Positions 48,314-59,564 are shown, counted from the stretch's first letter. The stretch is DNA of 64,000 nt from Idiomarinaceae bacterium (GCA_002685255.1 NYWU01000041.1:62001-126000); one strand, 5' to 3'. Program-made: numbers and translations. Notes: generated by a model from the sequence alone, not told the origin.

Positions 48314-50239
48314 ATGGGTAAAATCATCGGCATTGACTTGGGTACAACAAACTCATGTGTCGCGGTTTTAGACGGCGGCAAACCACGTGTTATTGAAAAC
48401 GGTGAAGGGGATCGCACCACTCCATCTGTGGTCGCATTTACCGACGATGGCGAAACTTTGGTAGGTGCGCCGGCAAAACGCCAAGCAGTTACTAATCCCA
48501 ATAAAACCTTGTTTGCGATTAAGCGTTTGATTGGTCGTCGTTTCCAAGATGACGAAGTTCAGCGCGACATCGGCATCATGCCTTATAACATTGTCAAAGC
48601 GGACAATGGCGATGCATGGGTAGAAATCGATGGCGATAAAAAAGCGCCACCGCAAATTTCTGCTGAAGTATTGAAGAAAATGAAGAAAACCGCAGAAGAG
48701 TTCTTGGGTGAGAAAGTCACCGAAGCGGTTATCACCGTACCTGCATACTTTAACGATGCGCAACGTCAGGCAACAAAAGACGCTGGTAAAATCGCAGGCT
48801 TAGAAGTTAAGCGTATCATCAACGAGCCAACCGCAGCGGCGCTGGCTTATGGCATGGATAAGAAGTCAGGTGACAACGTTATCGCTGTCTATGACTTAGG
48901 TGGTGGTACGTTTGATATCTCGATCATCGAAATCGACGAAGTTGAAGGCGAGCATACTTTCGAAGTATTAGCGACTAATGGTGATACACACTTAGGTGGT
49001 GAAGACTTTGATAACCGCTTGATCAACTATCTGGTTGAACAGTTTGAGAAAGATCAAGGTATCGATTTACGCAAAGATCCGTTAGCGATGCAGCGTCTGA
49101 AAGAAGCCGCTGAAAAAGCGAAAATCGAGTTGTCTTCTGCGCAACAAACTGAAGTCAACTTGCCATACATCACAGCTGATAACACTGGTCCTAAGCACTT
49201 AGCGATTAAAGTAACACGCGCTAAATTAGAATCGTTGGTTGAAGACTTGATTAAGAAGTCACTTGAGCCATTGAAGCAAGCGCTCGCCGATGCTGATATG
49301 TCAGTGAGTGATGTGAAAGACATCATCATGGTCGGTGGTCAAACGCGTATGCCTAAAGTGCAACAGGCTGTGACTGACTTCTTTGGCAAAGAACCACGCC
49401 GTGATGTTAACCCTGATGAAGCCGTAGCACTAGGTGCTGCTGTTCAAGCGGGTGTTTTACAAGGCGACGTGAAAGACGTATTGCTACTTGACGTTTGTCC
49501 TCTGTCTTTGGGTATCGAAACCATGGGCGGCGTGATGACCAAGTTGATCGAGAAGAACACCACGATTCCAACTAAAGAATCGCAAACTTTCTCGACTGCA
49601 GAAGACAACCAGTCGGCTGTAACGATTCATGTGTTGCAAGGTGAGCGTAAGCGTTCAAGCGATAACAAGTCGTTAGGTCAGTTTAACCTCGAGGGTATTC
49701 GTGCAGCGGCGCGTGGTGTCCCGCAAATCGAAGTGACCTTTGATATCGACGCCGATGGTATCTTGCACGTGTCAGCGAAAGACAAAGACACGGGTAAAGA
49801 GCAGAAGATCACCATCAAAGCTTCATCAGGTCTTGATGAGGATGAAGTCGAAAAAATGGTTAAAGACGCGGAAGCACACGCTGAAGACGACAAAAAGTTT
49901 GAAGAGTTAGTGCAAGCGCGTAACCAAGCGGACGGCTTAGTACACGCAACACGTAATCAGTTGAAAGAAGTCGGTGAAGCCTTGTCGGAAGATGATAAGA
50001 AAGCGATTGAGACCGCCTGCGACGAACTTGAGCAAGCTTCTAAAGACGGCGACAAAGACGCTATCGAAGCGAAGTCTCAAGCGTTAATGGAAGCTTCACA
50101 AAAACTGATGGAAGCGGCTCAGCAACAGCAAGCACAACAAGGTGGTGCTGAAGCAGGAGCAGAGCAAGCACAATCATCTAAAGATGATGACGTTGTTGAC
50201 GCTGAGTTTGAGGAAGTGAAAGACGACGATAAGAAGTAA
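48314..50239 (+). CDS. dnaK: Molecular chaperone DnaK (Hsp70)
   Basis: DnaK is the central Hsp70 chaperone. The 641-residue protein has an actin-like ATPase domain beginning [18 protein letters not shown] with [18 protein letters not shown] and [11 protein letters not shown], the [19 protein letters not shown]-type linker region (near residue 390), a substrate-binding beta domain and a helical lid. The C terminus ends in an Ala/Gln-rich stretch and the acidic EEVKDDDKK, close to the EEVKD ending of E. coli. It works with the flanking grpE and dnaJ products. Confidence 0.98.
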   Translation: MGKIIGIDLGTTNSCVAVLDGGKPRVIENGEGDRTTPSVVAFTDDGETLVGAPAKRQAVTNPNKTLFAIKRLIGRRFQDDEVQRDIGIMPYNIVKADNGDAWVEIDGDKKAPPQISAEVLKKMKKTAEEFLGEKVTEAVITVPAYFNDAQRQATKDAGKIAGLEVKRIINEPTAAALAYGMDKKSGDNVIAVYDLGGGTFDISIIEIDEVEGEHTFEVLATNGDTHLGGEDFDNRLINYLVEQFEKDQGIDLRKDPLAMQRLKEAAEKAKIELSSAQQTEVNLPYITADNTGPKHLAIKVTRAKLESLVEDLIKKSLEPLKQALADADMSVSDVKDIIMVGGQTRMPKVQQAVTDFFGKEPRRDVNPDEAVALGAAVQAGVLQGDVKDVLLLDVCPLSLGIETMGGVMTKLIEKNTTIPTKESQTFSTAEDNQSAVTIHVLQGERKRSSDNKSLGQFNLEGIRAAARGVPQIEVTFDIDADGILHVSAKDKDTGKEQKITIKASSGLDEDEVEKMVKDAEAHAEDDKKFEELVQARNQADGLVHATRNQLKEVGEALSEDDKKAIETACDELEQASKDGDKDAIEAKSQALMEASQKLMEAAQQQQAQQGGAEAGAEQAQSSKDDDVVDAEFEEVKDDDKK

Positions 50240-50248
50240 GCTGAATTA

Positions 50249-50296
50249 GGCAACTTCGATATCAACACGGGTGTTGCCGAAAGGTAATGCCCGTGT
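50249..50296 (+). repeat. Competing hairpins in the dnaK-dnaJ gap
   Basis: GGCAAC (50249-50254) can pair with GTTGCC (50273-50278), while ACACGGG (50265-50271) can pair with CCCGTGT (50290-50296) ahead of a T/A-rich tract. The two helices interlock and cannot both form as nested hairpins without a pseudoknot. It may be an attenuator or RNA-processing site lowering dnaJ expression relative to dnaK. Confidence 0.4.
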
Positions 50297-50340
50297 ATTT
50301 ATTTTAGACAGGTGTTAAATCACAAAAGAAGATTACGGTT

Positions 50341-51489
50341 ATGGCGCAGGATTATTATCAGATTTTAGGCGTCGGCAAAGACGCCGATGAGAGAGATATT
50401 AAGAAAGCCTACAAGCGGATGGCGATGAAATATCACCCCGACCGCACGAAAGGTGATAAAGAACTAGAAGCCAAGTTTAAGGAAATTAAACAGGCTTACG
50501 AAGTGCTATCGGATCCACAAAAACGTCAGATGTATGATCAATATGGGCACGAAGCGTTTCAACAGGCGCGCCAAGGTGGCGGGGCTGGCGCCGGTGGTTT
50601 CGGTGGCGGCGGTGCCGATTTTGCTGATATCTTTGGCGATGTATTTGGCGATATCTTTGGTGGCGGTCGTCGTCAGCAAGCGCGTCCTCAGCGCGGAGCG
50701 GACTTGCGTTACAACCTAGAAATGTCGTTAGAAGATGCGGTGAAGGGCAAAGAAGTCGAATTGCAGATTCCGACCATGGTTGAGTGTGGTGACTGCGACG
50801 GCTCAGGTGCGAAAAAAGGCACCCGACCAGAGACCTGTGGTCATTGTCACGGTTCCGGTCAAATTCAAATGCGTCAGGGCTTTTTCGCAGTGCAGCAGGC
50901 ATGTCCTCATTGTCGTGGCACGGGGTCTATCATCAAAGATCCATGTAACACCTGTCATGGTCAGGGTCGCGTAGAAAAAACGAAAAAGCTTTCGGTCAAA
51001 ATTCCTGCGGGCGTGGATACCGGCGACCGTATTCGTTTAGCGAACGAAGGTGAAGCAGGCGAAAAAGGCGCTCCAGCAGGTGACTTGTATGTTCAGGTGC
51101 ATGTACGTGAACATCCTATCTTTGCGCGTGATGGCAACAATTTATACTGCGAAGTACCAGTGAGCTTTACCAAAGCGGCGCTAGGTGGAGAAATTGAAGT
51201 CCCGACCCTAGAAGGTAAAGTTAAACTGAAAGTGCCGAAAGAGACTCAAACGGGCAAACACTTCCGTTTACGTGGCAAAGGGGTTAAGTCAGTTCGTACG
51301 GGTGCCGTCGGTGACCTCATTTGTAAAGTAGTTATCGAAACGCCGGTCAATTTATCGTCACGTCAACGTGAATTGCTCGATGAACTTGAGAGTTCGATGG
51401 GGCAAGGAGATGAAGCAGCCAAGTTCAGACCGAAAGAAAAAGGTTTCTTCGACGGTGTTAAACAATTTTTTGATGACTTGCGTAGCTAA
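50341..51489 (+). CDS. dnaJ: Chaperone protein DnaJ (Hsp40)
   Basis: DnaJ delivers clients to DnaK and stimulates its ATPase. The 382-residue protein has a J domain with HPD at residues 32-34, a Gly/Phe-rich linker (about 75-110), four CxxCxGxG zinc repeats ([32 protein letters not shown] at about 145-210) and the C-terminal substrate-binding and dimerisation domains ([19 protein letters not shown]). It starts 101 bases after dnaK with GAAGATTACGGTT before the ATG; the Shine-Dalgarno is not strong. Confidence 0.98.
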   Translation: MAQDYYQILGVGKDADERDIKKAYKRMAMKYHPDRTKGDKELEAKFKEIKQAYEVLSDPQKRQMYDQYGHEAFQQARQGGGAGAGGFGGGGADFADIFGDVFGDIFGGGRRQQARPQRGADLRYNLEMSLEDAVKGKEVELQIPTMVECGDCDGSGAKKGTRPETCGHCHGSGQIQMRQGFFAVQQACPHCRGTGSIIKDPCNTCHGQGRVEKTKKLSVKIPAGVDTGDRIRLANEGEAGEKGAPAGDLYVQVHVREHPIFARDGNNLYCEVPVSFTKAALGGEIEVPTLEGKVKLKVPKETQTGKHFRLRGKGVKSVRTGAVGDLICKVVIETPVNLSSRQRELLDELESSMGQGDEAAKFRPKEKGFFDGVKQFFDDLRS

Positions 51490-51539
51490 GGCTAATATCG
51501 TTAGTACAAAGTCATTATTGTTTGCCTAAAGGAGGCATT

Positions 51540-52355
51540 ATGCGGGCTTGGAAAATAGCGGCGTTGACGCTGGCGACCATGACAGTAGTCAGTTGCTCAA
51601 AATCGCCCACAGGACGTTCTCAGTTAGCTTTTTTGCCTGAAGGTCAGCTAAACCAGATGGGTGAGCAGTCCTATGAGCAGATGAAAGCTGAAACGCCGAT
51701 TAGTGACGATCCCGCTATTAATGCGTACGTCCAATGCGTAAGTCACGCACTGATTGACGTATTACCTGAACCTTATAGCAAGGCGGATTGGGAAATCACT
51801 GTATTCGATCAAGATACCGTAAATGCCTTCGCACTACCGGGTAACAACATTGGCGTTTATCGTGGCTTGTTAGATGTTGCAGAAAACCAACATCAATTAG
51901 CTGCTGTAATTGGTCATGAGATTGGTCACGTGATTGCGCAGCATAGTAATGAGCGTGTATCGAGTAACATGGCCGTGGGCGCAGGCTTGCAACTCGGCGC
52001 GATTTTCGCCAACCAAGAGTTGGAGAGTGAAAACGCAGCGTTACTGATGAGTGCACTCGGTATTGGTGCACAAGTCGGGATTCTATTGCCTTATAGCCGA
52101 ACACATGAGTCTGAAGCCGATCAGTTGGGACTCGACTATATGGCAGACGCAGGTTTTAAGCCGATTGAAGCTGCTGACCTATGGCGTAACATGGCGAAGC
52201 AATCGAAAGGCGCTCCGCCAGAATTACTATCAACGCACCCATCACCGCAAACGCGTATTGATGCTATAGAAGACTATGCGCCTAGCTTAAGTTCGCGAGT
52301 ACAACAAGCCCATCAACAAGGTCGCAACCCGACCTGTCAGAAGCCTGCTTCGTGA
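51540..52355 (+). CDS. M48 family metallopeptidase lipoprotein, LoiP/YcaL-like
   Basis: This 271-residue protein has a lipoprotein signal peptide with lipidated Cys19 (MTVVSCSK), so it should be anchored to a membrane facing the periplasm. The zinc motif HEIGH is at residues 126-130 with the third ligand Glu190 in THESEADQLGLDYM. The overall layout resembles LoiP/YcaL, small M48 lipoproteins involved in quality control of outer-membrane proteins in E. coli. ATG 51540 is four bases after AAAGGAGG. It follows dnaJ after 50 bases, so it may share the heat-shock transcript. Confidence 0.85.
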   Translation: MRAWKIAALTLATMTVVSCSKSPTGRSQLAFLPEGQLNQMGEQSYEQMKAETPISDDPAINAYVQCVSHALIDVLPEPYSKADWEITVFDQDTVNAFALPGNNIGVYRGLLDVAENQHQLAAVIGHEIGHVIAQHSNERVSSNMAVGAGLQLGAIFANQELESENAALLMSALGIGAQVGILLPYSRTHESEADQLGLDYMADAGFKPIEAADLWRNMAKQSKGAPPELLSTHPSPQTRIDAIEDYAPSLSSRVQQAHQQGRNPTCQKPAS

Positions 52356-52360
52356 TTGAT

Positions 52361-52395
52361 AAGACCAAGCCAAATCTGCTTTGGCTTGGTCTTTT
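52361..52395 (+). terminator. Terminator after the M48 protease
   Basis: A 14-bp stem AAGACCAAGCCAAA (52361-52374) with TTTGGCTTGGTCTT (52380-52393), loop TCTGC, and a T tail. Confidence 0.92.
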
Positions 52396-52479
52396 AGTTA
52401 TATGCTAGTCAAAAATTTTCTTTCGGCGACCGACTGATCGACGCTAAATTATCCGCATTTTTCTTAACGCGGACGTTTT

Positions 52480-53718
52480 ATGTTTAAATTCTGGTTCAAT
52501 ATTCCATTTTGGCAACGCGTACTGGGTGCATTTGTGTTAGGTGCGCTGATAGGGGCGTTTTTTCCAGATGCAGGGCAAGCGCTTAAGCCGTTAGGTGACT
52601 TGTTTATCCGTGCAATAAAAATGCTAGTGGCGCCTCTTATTTTTTGCGCGATCGTCAGTGCGATTACCGATTTGAATGATGGTCAAAAGCTTGGACGCTT
52701 GGGAGCCAAAACGATAGGCATGTTTATGCTGACGGCCATTATAGCCAGTGCTATCGGTTTGGCGTTGGGCACCTTAATTGATATGAGTCCAGCGCAGGCG
52801 CTTACTGCAACAGAGCAAACCGAGAAAGTCATTCCAAGCGTTTCTCAGGTACTACTTAACTTTGTGCCAACCAATCCATTTGCCGCACTTAGCGAAGGCA
52901 ATGTGCTTCAAATCGTTGTCTTTGCAGCAATCATCGGTGTTGCAATACAGAAGCTGGGCGAACCTGCTGAACCCGTGCGTCGAGTGATTAAATCGGGCGC
53001 TGAGGTGATGTACCAGGTCACTCGCATGGTCTTGCAACTTACACCGCTTGGCGTTTTAGGCTTGATGGCATGGGTGATCGGCGAATACGGCATTGCAAGT
53101 TTATTGCCTTTGGCCAAATTCGTTGGCGTGGTCTATTTAGCGGTGCTGATTCACATTGTGGTGGTTTACGGTGGCTTTGTCCGTACCATGGGGGGCATGA
53201 GTGCTTGGCAATTTTTCCGAGCCGTGTTTGATGCACAAGTCGTTGCCTTCACGACGTGTAGTTCATTTGGTTCCTTGCCAGCGGCACACCGTGCGGTCAC
53301 TGAACGTTTGGGCGTGTCAAAAGACTATGCGAGTTTTGTGTTGCCGCTCGGAGCCACCATTAATATGGACGGTTGTGGCGGAATTTATCCCGCCGTGGCA
53401 AGCATTTTTATTGCTAATCTGTACGGCATTCCACTCGATTGGATGGACTATGGCTTGATCATGATGACAGCGACCCTAGCGTCAGTTGGAACGGCAGGGG
53501 TGCCGGGTACTGCATTAGTGATGTTAACGGTGACGTTAAACGCTGTTGGCTTACCGCTCGAAGGAATCGCTTTTATTGCCGCAATTGACCGTATCATCGA
53601 CATGGCGCGTACCATGACCAATGTCACCGGTGACATGATGGTGGCACGCGTAGTTGCGCGTAGCGAAAACTTATTGCAGGATAACAACCCTTATCAGGAA
53701 GCTAGAGAGAGCGCATGA
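52480..53718 (+). CDS. Dicarboxylate/amino-acid:cation symporter (DAACS family)
   Basis: The 412-residue polytopic inner-membrane protein belongs to the GltP/DctA/EAAT family. Conserved signatures are TCSSFGSLPAAH (HP1), NMDGCGGIYPAVAS (TM7), ASVGTAGVPGTALVML (HP2) and DRIIDMARTMTNVTGD (TM8), the last being of the glutamate/aspartate type. The TM7 motif reads NMDGC where NMDGT is usual, so the substrate or ion coupling may differ and I do not name it. The stop overlaps the dapB start (ATGA), suggesting co-expression with lysine/diaminopimelate synthesis. Confidence 0.88.
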   Translation: MFKFWFNIPFWQRVLGAFVLGALIGAFFPDAGQALKPLGDLFIRAIKMLVAPLIFCAIVSAITDLNDGQKLGRLGAKTIGMFMLTAIIASAIGLALGTLIDMSPAQALTATEQTEKVIPSVSQVLLNFVPTNPFAALSEGNVLQIVVFAAIIGVAIQKLGEPAEPVRRVIKSGAEVMYQVTRMVLQLTPLGVLGLMAWVIGEYGIASLLPLAKFVGVVYLAVLIHIVVVYGGFVRTMGGMSAWQFFRAVFDAQVVAFTTCSSFGSLPAAHRAVTERLGVSKDYASFVLPLGATINMDGCGGIYPAVASIFIANLYGIPLDWMDYGLIMMTATLASVGTAGVPGTALVMLTVTLNAVGLPLEGIAFIAAIDRIIDMARTMTNVTGDMMVARVVARSENLLQDNNPYQEARESA

Positions 53719-54503
53719 AATTAGGTGTATTGGGCGCCAGTGGGCGTATGGGACAACAAATTATTAAGTATGCCGAGGCTTATGGCTTTGATGTGTCGCA
53801 TGCGTTCGTCAGTAAGCAGAGTCGTTCGCTCGGTAACCCCATTGGGCAAACTCACTATCATCATGTGTCAGAGGTGAATGATGCACCCGATGTATTAATT
53901 GACTTTAGCCTACCCTCTGCGCTGGAAGAAAACCTGGAGTATGCACAAAACCATCAGTGTCCGATTGTGGTCTGCATTACCGGGCTCGATGCCGCGCAAC
54001 AGCAACTGCTTCGGGACACGGCGCAAAAAGTGGCCACACTACATGCGCGTAACACGAGTTTGGGGGTGGCACTGATGGAGCAATTAACGCGCATCGCAGC
54101 AGGCGCGTTTAAAGACGCAGACATTGAAATTTTTGAGGCGCACCATCGACATAAAAAGGATGGGCCATCAGGCACTGCTTTAGCGCTCGGCGAGGCCGCT
54201 GCGATGGGCAGAAAGGTAACATTTGAGACCGTTAACGATGGCATCCGTGGTGAAGGCGAGCGCAGCGAACAGGGCATAGGGTTCAGTGTACTACGTGCCG
54301 CAGATATCGTCGGAGAGCATCAAGTTTGGTTGGCACAGGCCGGTGAGCGCATTGAATTATCACATCGCGTGAGTGACCGTCGCATCTTTGCTGAAGGCGC
54401 ATTGCGCGCGGCACAGTGGTTGAAGGCTCAGGCGCCAGGCGAGTGCTATCAAATGGCTGATGTGCTGGACTTAAAAAAGCAACTGGCGCAACTATTGGAT
54501 TAA
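53715..54503 (+). CDS. dapB: 4-hydroxy-tetrahydrodipicolinate reductase
   Basis: DapB reduces hydroxy-tetrahydrodipicolinate in the diaminopimelate/lysine pathway. The 262-residue protein (273 in E. coli) has the nucleotide-binding GVLGASGRMGQQI at the N terminus, VLIDFSLPSALEE, and the signature EAHHRHKKDGPSGTALALGE with the catalytic His and Lys residues. It lacks about 10 residues versus the E. coli protein, partly at the extreme N terminus. It overlaps the symporter gene by four bases; usual partners such as dnaJ and carAB flank this pair. Confidence 0.96.
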   Translation: MKLGVLGASGRMGQQIIKYAEAYGFDVSHAFVSKQSRSLGNPIGQTHYHHVSEVNDAPDVLIDFSLPSALEENLEYAQNHQCPIVVCITGLDAAQQQLLRDTAQKVATLHARNTSLGVALMEQLTRIAAGAFKDADIEIFEAHHRHKKDGPSGTALALGEAAAMGRKVTFETVNDGIRGEGERSEQGIGFSVLRAADIVGEHQVWLAQAGERIELSHRVSDRRIFAEGALRAAQWLKAQAPGECYQMADVLDLKKQLAQLLD

Positions 54504-54513
54504 AAAACAGCGC

Positions 54514-54542
54514 TGGACGCTGCGTAAAAAAACACGTACAAT
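54514..54542 (+). promoter_or_regulatory. Probable carAB promoter
   Basis: TGGACG (54514-54519) and TACAAT (54537-54542) are 17 bases apart, giving a start near 54549, about 120 bases before carA. Confidence 0.5.
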
Positions 54543-54610
54543 ACGGTCAATTTGCCTGATGTTAGTCATCTGCTAATTTCAGTGAGCAAAGAACGCGCGG
54601 TAAGGACCTT

Positions 54611-54651
54611 AAACGGGGAAGTCAACTTTGTATTGATTCACCCGTTTTTTT
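54611..54651 (+). terminator. Terminator-like hairpin in the carA leader, possible attenuator
   Basis: AAACGGG (54611-54617) pairs with CCCGTTT (54641-54647); inside, GAAGTCAA and TTGATTC extend the stem with a bulge. Seven T follow (54645-54651). It ends five bases before the carA Shine-Dalgarno and is downstream of a promoter, so it could attenuate carAB; it may alternatively end dapB transcripts. Confidence 0.65.
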
Positions 54652-54668
54652 ATGTACGGAGGTTGCCC

Positions 54669-55814
54669 TTGAGTATTTTAGCGAGTCAATCCGCTAACCG
54701 AGCCATACTGGTGTTAGCCGACGGCACCATCTTTCATGGCACAGCGATTGGAGCCGAAGGCTCCGCTGTTGGAGAAGTCGTCTTTAATACAGCCATGACA
54801 GGCTACCAAGAAATTCTAACTGACCCCTCATACACTGAACAACTCGTCACCCTGACATACCCCCACATTGGCAATACTGGCACCAACAACGAAGATGAAG
54901 AATCCCCCGAAGTTTGGGCGAAGGGCTTGATCATTCGTGATAATGCTTTAAAAGCCAGTAGCTTTCGTAAACAAGAGACTTTGACAGAATATTTGCAACG
55001 TCAGAATGTCGTGGGTATCGCTGATATTGATACACGTAAGCTGACGCGGATTTTGCGCGAAAAAGGTGCGCAAAATGGTTGCATTATGGCCGGAGCCATC
55101 GACGAGGAAAAAGCGTTGAAGTTAGCCCGCGAGTTTCCAGGCCTTAAAGGGATGGATTTGGCTAAAGTTGTGTCGTGCAAAGAAACGCATGCTTGGACCG
55201 AGGGAAGCTGGCAACTTGGCGAAGGACATACCTCACCTGCGCAAGACAAATTTCATGTCGTTGCATACGACTATGGCTGCAAACAAAATATTCTAAGACT
55301 GCTCGCGGATCGCGGCTGTCGCATCACGGTGGTACCGGCACAAACGTCTGCCGATGAGGTGATGGCGTTAAACCCAGATGGAGTCTTCTTATCCAATGGA
55401 CCGGGTGACCCAGAACCTTGCGACTATGCGATTGAAGCGATTAAAACGTTACTCGATAAAGACATCCCTATTTTTGGTATCTGTTTGGGTCACCAATTAC
55501 TGGGCATCGCCAGTGGGGCAAAATCGAGCAAGATGAAGTTTGGTCACCACGGTGCAAACCACCCGGTACAAGACGTACGCACTAAGCGCGTGATGATTAC
55601 CAGTCAAAACCACGGTTTTGCGGTAGACGAGACGAGCTTGCCGGATACTATTGAGGTGACTCACGTGTCATTGTTTGATGGCACCCTGCAAGGCATGCGC
55701 AGAACTGATAAGCCCGCATTTAGCTTCCAAGGGCATCCGGAAGCGAGTCCAGGCCCGCATGATGCAGATGCGCTCTTTGATCACTTTATCGAATTAATGC
55801 AAGCACGCGCTTAA
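54669..55814 (+). CDS. carA: Carbamoyl-phosphate synthase small (glutaminase) subunit
   Basis: CarA supplies ammonia from glutamine to CarB for carbamoyl phosphate, the precursor of pyrimidines and arginine. The 381-residue protein (382 in E. coli) has the N-terminal [20 protein letters not shown] region and a class I glutaminase domain with the nucleophile Cys272 ([11 protein letters not shown]) and the catalytic His-Glu pair in [11 protein letters not shown]. The start is TTG 54669, six bases after GGAGG (54658-54662); TTG 54663 is unlikely. An upstream in-frame ATG-like start (54552) lies before the terminator-like hairpin and is rejected. Confidence 0.96.
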   Translation: MSILASQSANRAILVLADGTIFHGTAIGAEGSAVGEVVFNTAMTGYQEILTDPSYTEQLVTLTYPHIGNTGTNNEDEESPEVWAKGLIIRDNALKASSFRKQETLTEYLQRQNVVGIADIDTRKLTRILREKGAQNGCIMAGAIDEEKALKLAREFPGLKGMDLAKVVSCKETHAWTEGSWQLGEGHTSPAQDKFHVVAYDYGCKQNILRLLADRGCRITVVPAQTSADEVMALNPDGVFLSNGPGDPEPCDYAIEAIKTLLDKDIPIFGICLGHQLLGIASGAKSSKMKFGHHGANHPVQDVRTKRVMITSQNHGFAVDETSLPDTIEVTHVSLFDGTLQGMRRTDKPAFSFQGHPEASPGPHDADALFDHFIELMQARA

Positions 55815-55843
55815 ATGAGTGCAGCAAAGGATAGAACGAAACT

Positions 55844-58800
55844 ATGCCAAAACGTACTGACATAAAAAGCATTCTGATTCTTGGTGCAGGACCGATAGTT
55901 ATCGGTCAAGCCTGTGAGTTTGATTACTCGGGTGCACAGGCATGTAAGGCGCTGCGCGAAGAGGGTTACCGAGTGATTTTGGTGAACTCGAACCCGGCGA
56001 CGATCATGACTGATCCAGAAATGGCCGATGCGACATATATCGAGCCGATTCACTGGGAAGTCGTAGAAAAAATTATCGAACGTGAACGTCCAGACGCGAT
56101 TCTACCAACCATGGGCGGTCAAACTGCACTGAACTGTGCGCTTGATCTTGACCGCCATGGTGTCTTAGATCGATTTAAAGTTGAAATGATTGGCGCCAAT
56201 GCCGATGCTATCGATAAAGCGGAAAACCGCGACCGCTTCGACAAAGCGATGAAAAAGATTGGTTTAGAGACGCCGAATGCTGAAATGGCGCATAGCATGG
56301 AAGAAGCTTTTGACGTACTTGACCGTCTCGGTTTCCCATGCATTATCCGCCCATCGTTTACCATGGGGGGTAGCGGTGGTGGTATCGCTTACAACCGTGA
56401 AGAATTTGAGGAAATTTGTCGACGCGGTCTGGATTTATCGCCCACTAACGAACTACTGATTGATGAATCGCTGTTAGGCTGGAAAGAATACGAAATGGAA
56501 GTGGTTCGTGATAAAAGCGACAACTGCATTATCGTATGTACCATTGAAAACTTTGATCCAATGGGTATTCATACTGGCGACTCGATCACCGTTGCGCCGG
56601 CTCAAACATTAACGGACAAAGAGTTTCAGTTGATGCGTGATGCAGCAATGGCGGTGTTGCGTGAGATCGGTGTTGAGACAGGTGGCTCAAACGTACAATT
56701 TGGCTTGAACCCTGATACCGGCCGCATGGTGATCATTGAAATGAATCCACGCGTGTCGCGTTCGTCAGCGCTCGCCTCGAAAGCAACAGGCTTCCCAATT
56801 GCGAAAGTTGCCGCCAAGCTTGCGGTGGGCTATACGTTGGATGAACTCGAGAACGAAATTACGGGCGGTGTGACGCCTGCATCGTTTGAACCGGCGTTAG
56901 ATTACGTTGTGACTAAGATCCCTCGTTTTAACTTTGAGAAGTTCGCTAACTGTAACGATCGCTTAACCACTCAGATGAAATCGGTGGGTGAGGTGATGGC
57001 GATTGGTCGTAACTTCCAAGAATCGATGCAAAAAGCATTGCGCGGCCTTGAACTGGGCGCCAATGGCTTTGATAGTATGGTCGATTTAAGCAGCGATGAA
57101 GCGCGCGGCAAAGTGATTCGCGAGTTAAAAGAGCCGGGTGCGGAGCGAATTTGGTATATTGGCGATGCATTCCGTTTAGGCATGACTGTTCGAGAAGTGT
57201 TTGAACTCACTCGTATTGACGAATGGTATCTGATTCAAATTGAAGAGCTTATCAAGCTTGAAGAAGAGCTGGATGCATTGGGACTCGCAGGCATGAATGA
57301 ACATGTTATGCGGGCACTTAAACGTCGAGGCTTCTCTGATGAACGTATTGCTGATGTACTGCATGTCAGCGAGTCAGAAGTGCGTAAGCGTCGCCATAAG
57401 TTAGGGATTCATCCGGTTTATAAACGGGTTGACACCTGCGCTGCTGAGTTTGCCTCAAGCACTGCCTATATGTATTCAAGCTATGATGAAGAATGCGAAG
57501 CAGACGTTTCGGATCGCGACAAAATCATGGTGATCGGTGGCGGTCCAAATCGCATTGGTCAGGGGATTGAATTTGACTATTGCTGTGTGCACGCGGCTCT
57601 GGCATTGCGTGAAGATGGTTACGAAACCATTATGGTTAACTGTAATCCAGAAACTGTATCGACAGACTACGATACCTCTGACCGTTTGTATTTCGAACCG
57701 ATCACGCTAGAAGATGTGTTGGAAATCGTGCGCATTGAGCAACCTAAAGGTGTTATCGTGCAATACGGTGGTCAGACGCCGCTTAAACTTGCGCGTGCGT
57801 TAGAGGCAAACGGTGTGCCGATTATTGGTACCTCACCTGATGCGATTGACCGCTCGGAAGACCGCGAACGTTTCCAAGCGGCGGTAAACCGTTTGAAGCT
57901 GAAGCAACCAGAAAACTCAACGGTTACTGGTATTTCGGAAGCGTTGACTGAAGCCAAGCGTATCGGTTATCCGCTCGTTGTGCGCCCGTCATACGTACTG
58001 GGTGGTCGAGCGATGGAAATTGTCTATGACGAGCAAGACTTGACGCGTTATCTGACGGATGCCGTGAAAGTATCGAATGATGCACCGGTATTGCTCGATC
58101 GTTTCTTAGACAATGCTATCGAAGTTGATGTGGACGCTATTTGCGACGGCGAAGATGTGTTGATTGGCGGTATTATGCAGCATATCGAAGAGGCAGGTGT
58201 TCACTCCGGTGATTCTGCATGCTCATTACCACCTTACTCATTAAGCGATATCACTCAAGCACAATTACGTGAACAAATCCGTAAGCTTGCGTTTGAACTG
58301 AATGTAAAAGGTTTAATGAACGCACAGTTCGCAGTTAAAGATGACGAAATTTATCTCATCGAAGTGAACCCTCGCGCAGCGCGAACCGTACCTTTTGTTT
58401 CGAAGGCGACGGGTGTACCCCTGGCTAAAGTTGCTGCCCGTGTCATGGTGGGTCAGTCATTGAAACAGCAAGGTTACACGAGCGAAGTCATTCCTCCTTA
58501 TTACTCAGTGAAAGAAGTCGTGATTCCTTTTGCTAAGTTCCAAGGTGTTGACCCAATTCGCGGACCAGAAATGCGTTCTACCGGTGAAGTCATGGGTGTC
58601 GGTGAGAGCTTTGAAGAAGCTTACGCCAAAGCCAACCTTGGTGCAGGCGCTGCGCTTGCTAAAAAAGGTAAGGCCTTGATTTCTGTCCGTGATAGCGATA
58701 AGCGACGTCTAATGGATCTCGCACGTGGCTTGTTGGCGCTCGGGTTTAAATTGGAAGCGACCCGCGGTACTGCTAAAATGTTAGCGGAAGAGGGTATCGA

Positions 58801-59068
58801 TTGTACTGTAGTTAATAAACTACAAGAAGGTCGACCGAACATCGTGGATGCGATTAAAAATGGCGAGTATAGTTATATCATTAATACCGTCGAAGGTCGC
58901 CAAGCCATCGAGGATTCGGTTTATATTCGTCGCGAGGCATTGTTAAACAAAGTAATTTATACCACGACACTGAACGCAGCATTCGCGACTGTGAAAGCGA
59001 ATACGGCAGATGACCGTGCGCGCGTCAGTTCGGTACAAGAGTTACATAAAAGGGTTGCATTAGTATGA
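55844..59068 (+). CDS. carB: Carbamoyl-phosphate synthase large subunit
   Basis: CarB performs two ATP-grasp phosphorylations that convert bicarbonate and ammonia to carbamoyl phosphate. The 1074-residue protein (1073 in E. coli) shows two homologous halves, with [20 protein letters not shown] at the start and [20 protein letters not shown] near residue 560, and paired ATP-grasp motifs ([30 protein letters not shown]). The C-terminal MGS-type domain is the allosteric site for UMP and ornithine in the family. It follows carA after 29 bases and overlaps greA by four bases. Confidence 0.98.
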   Translation: MPKRTDIKSILILGAGPIVIGQACEFDYSGAQACKALREEGYRVILVNSNPATIMTDPEMADATYIEPIHWEVVEKIIERERPDAILPTMGGQTALNCALDLDRHGVLDRFKVEMIGANADAIDKAENRDRFDKAMKKIGLETPNAEMAHSMEEAFDVLDRLGFPCIIRPSFTMGGSGGGIAYNREEFEEICRRGLDLSPTNELLIDESLLGWKEYEMEVVRDKSDNCIIVCTIENFDPMGIHTGDSITVAPAQTLTDKEFQLMRDAAMAVLREIGVETGGSNVQFGLNPDTGRMVIIEMNPRVSRSSALASKATGFPIAKVAAKLAVGYTLDELENEITGGVTPASFEPALDYVVTKIPRFNFEKFANCNDRLTTQMKSVGEVMAIGRNFQESMQKALRGLELGANGFDSMVDLSSDEARGKVIRELKEPGAERIWYIGDAFRLGMTVREVFELTRIDEWYLIQIEELIKLEEELDALGLAGMNEHVMRALKRRGFSDERIADVLHVSESEVRKRRHKLGIHPVYKRVDTCAAEFASSTAYMYSSYDEECEADVSDRDKIMVIGGGPNRIGQGIEFDYCCVHAALALREDGYETIMVNCNPETVSTDYDTSDRLYFEPITLEDVLEIVRIEQPKGVIVQYGGQTPLKLARALEANGVPIIGTSPDAIDRSEDRERFQAAVNRLKLKQPENSTVTGISEALTEAKRIGYPLVVRPSYVLGGRAMEIVYDEQDLTRYLTDAVKVSNDAPVLLDRFLDNAIEVDVDAICDGEDVLIGGIMQHIEEAGVHSGDSACSLPPYSLSDITQAQLREQIRKLAFELNVKGLMNAQFAVKDDEIYLIEVNPRAARTVPFVSKATGVPLAKVAARVMVGQSLKQQGYTSEVIPPYYSVKEVVIPFAKFQGVDPIRGPEMRSTGEVMGVGESFEEAYAKANLGAGAALAKKGKALISVRDSDKRRLMDLARGLLALGFKLEATRGTAKMLAEEGIDCTVVNKLQEGRPNIVDAIKNGEYSYIINTVEGRQAIEDSVYIRREALLNKVIYTTTLNAAFATVKANTADDRARVSSVQELHKRVALV

Positions 59069-59541
59069 ACCAGATTCCAATGACGGAACGTGGCGCAGAG
59101 CAGTTGCGTCAAGAGCTTAAAAGACTCAAAACAGAGGACCGTCCACGTATTGTGGAAGCGATCGCTGATGCGCGTGAGCACGGTGATTTGAAAGAGAATG
59201 CAGAATACCACGCTGCTCGTGAGCAACAGGGCTTTTGTGAAGGTCGTATTCAAGAAATCGAATCAAAGCTGTCAAATGCGCAGATTATTGATGTCACTAA
59301 AGTGCCTAACAACGGCAAAGTCATTTTTGGTTCAACAGTGACGGTGTATAACACCAAAACTGATGAAGAAGTGACTTATCAAATCGTGGGTGACGATGAG
59401 GCGGATATCAAATCCAACTTGATATCGGTTAACTCCCCAATAGCTCGTGCATTGATCGGCAAAGAAATCGACGACATTGCTACGGTAACGACCCCCAACG
59501 GTGAGGTTGAGTACGAAGTTGTGGAAGTTAAATACATTTAA
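59065..59541 (+). CDS. greA: Transcription elongation factor GreA
   Basis: GreA rescues backtracked RNA polymerase by stimulating transcript cleavage. The 158-residue protein (E. coli 158) has an N-terminal coiled coil with [20 protein letters not shown] and the acidic tip ([20 protein letters not shown]) that reaches the polymerase active site, followed by the C-terminal FKBP-like domain ([23 protein letters not shown]). It is translationally coupled to carB (ATGA). A terminator follows 24 bases after the stop. Confidence 0.97.
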   Translation: MNQIPMTERGAEQLRQELKRLKTEDRPRIVEAIADAREHGDLKENAEYHAAREQQGFCEGRIQEIESKLSNAQIIDVTKVPNNGKVIFGSTVTVYNTKTDEEVTYQIVGDDEADIKSNLISVNSPIARALIGKEIDDIATVTTPNGEVEYEVVEVKYI

Positions 59542-59564
59542 TCTCCTACACAGCCATCTAACAA

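Noticed and set aside
54552-54668. Extended N terminus of carA
   Set aside because: The extension contains the terminator-like hairpin and no homology to CarA; a TTG with GGAGG six bases upstream gives the family length.
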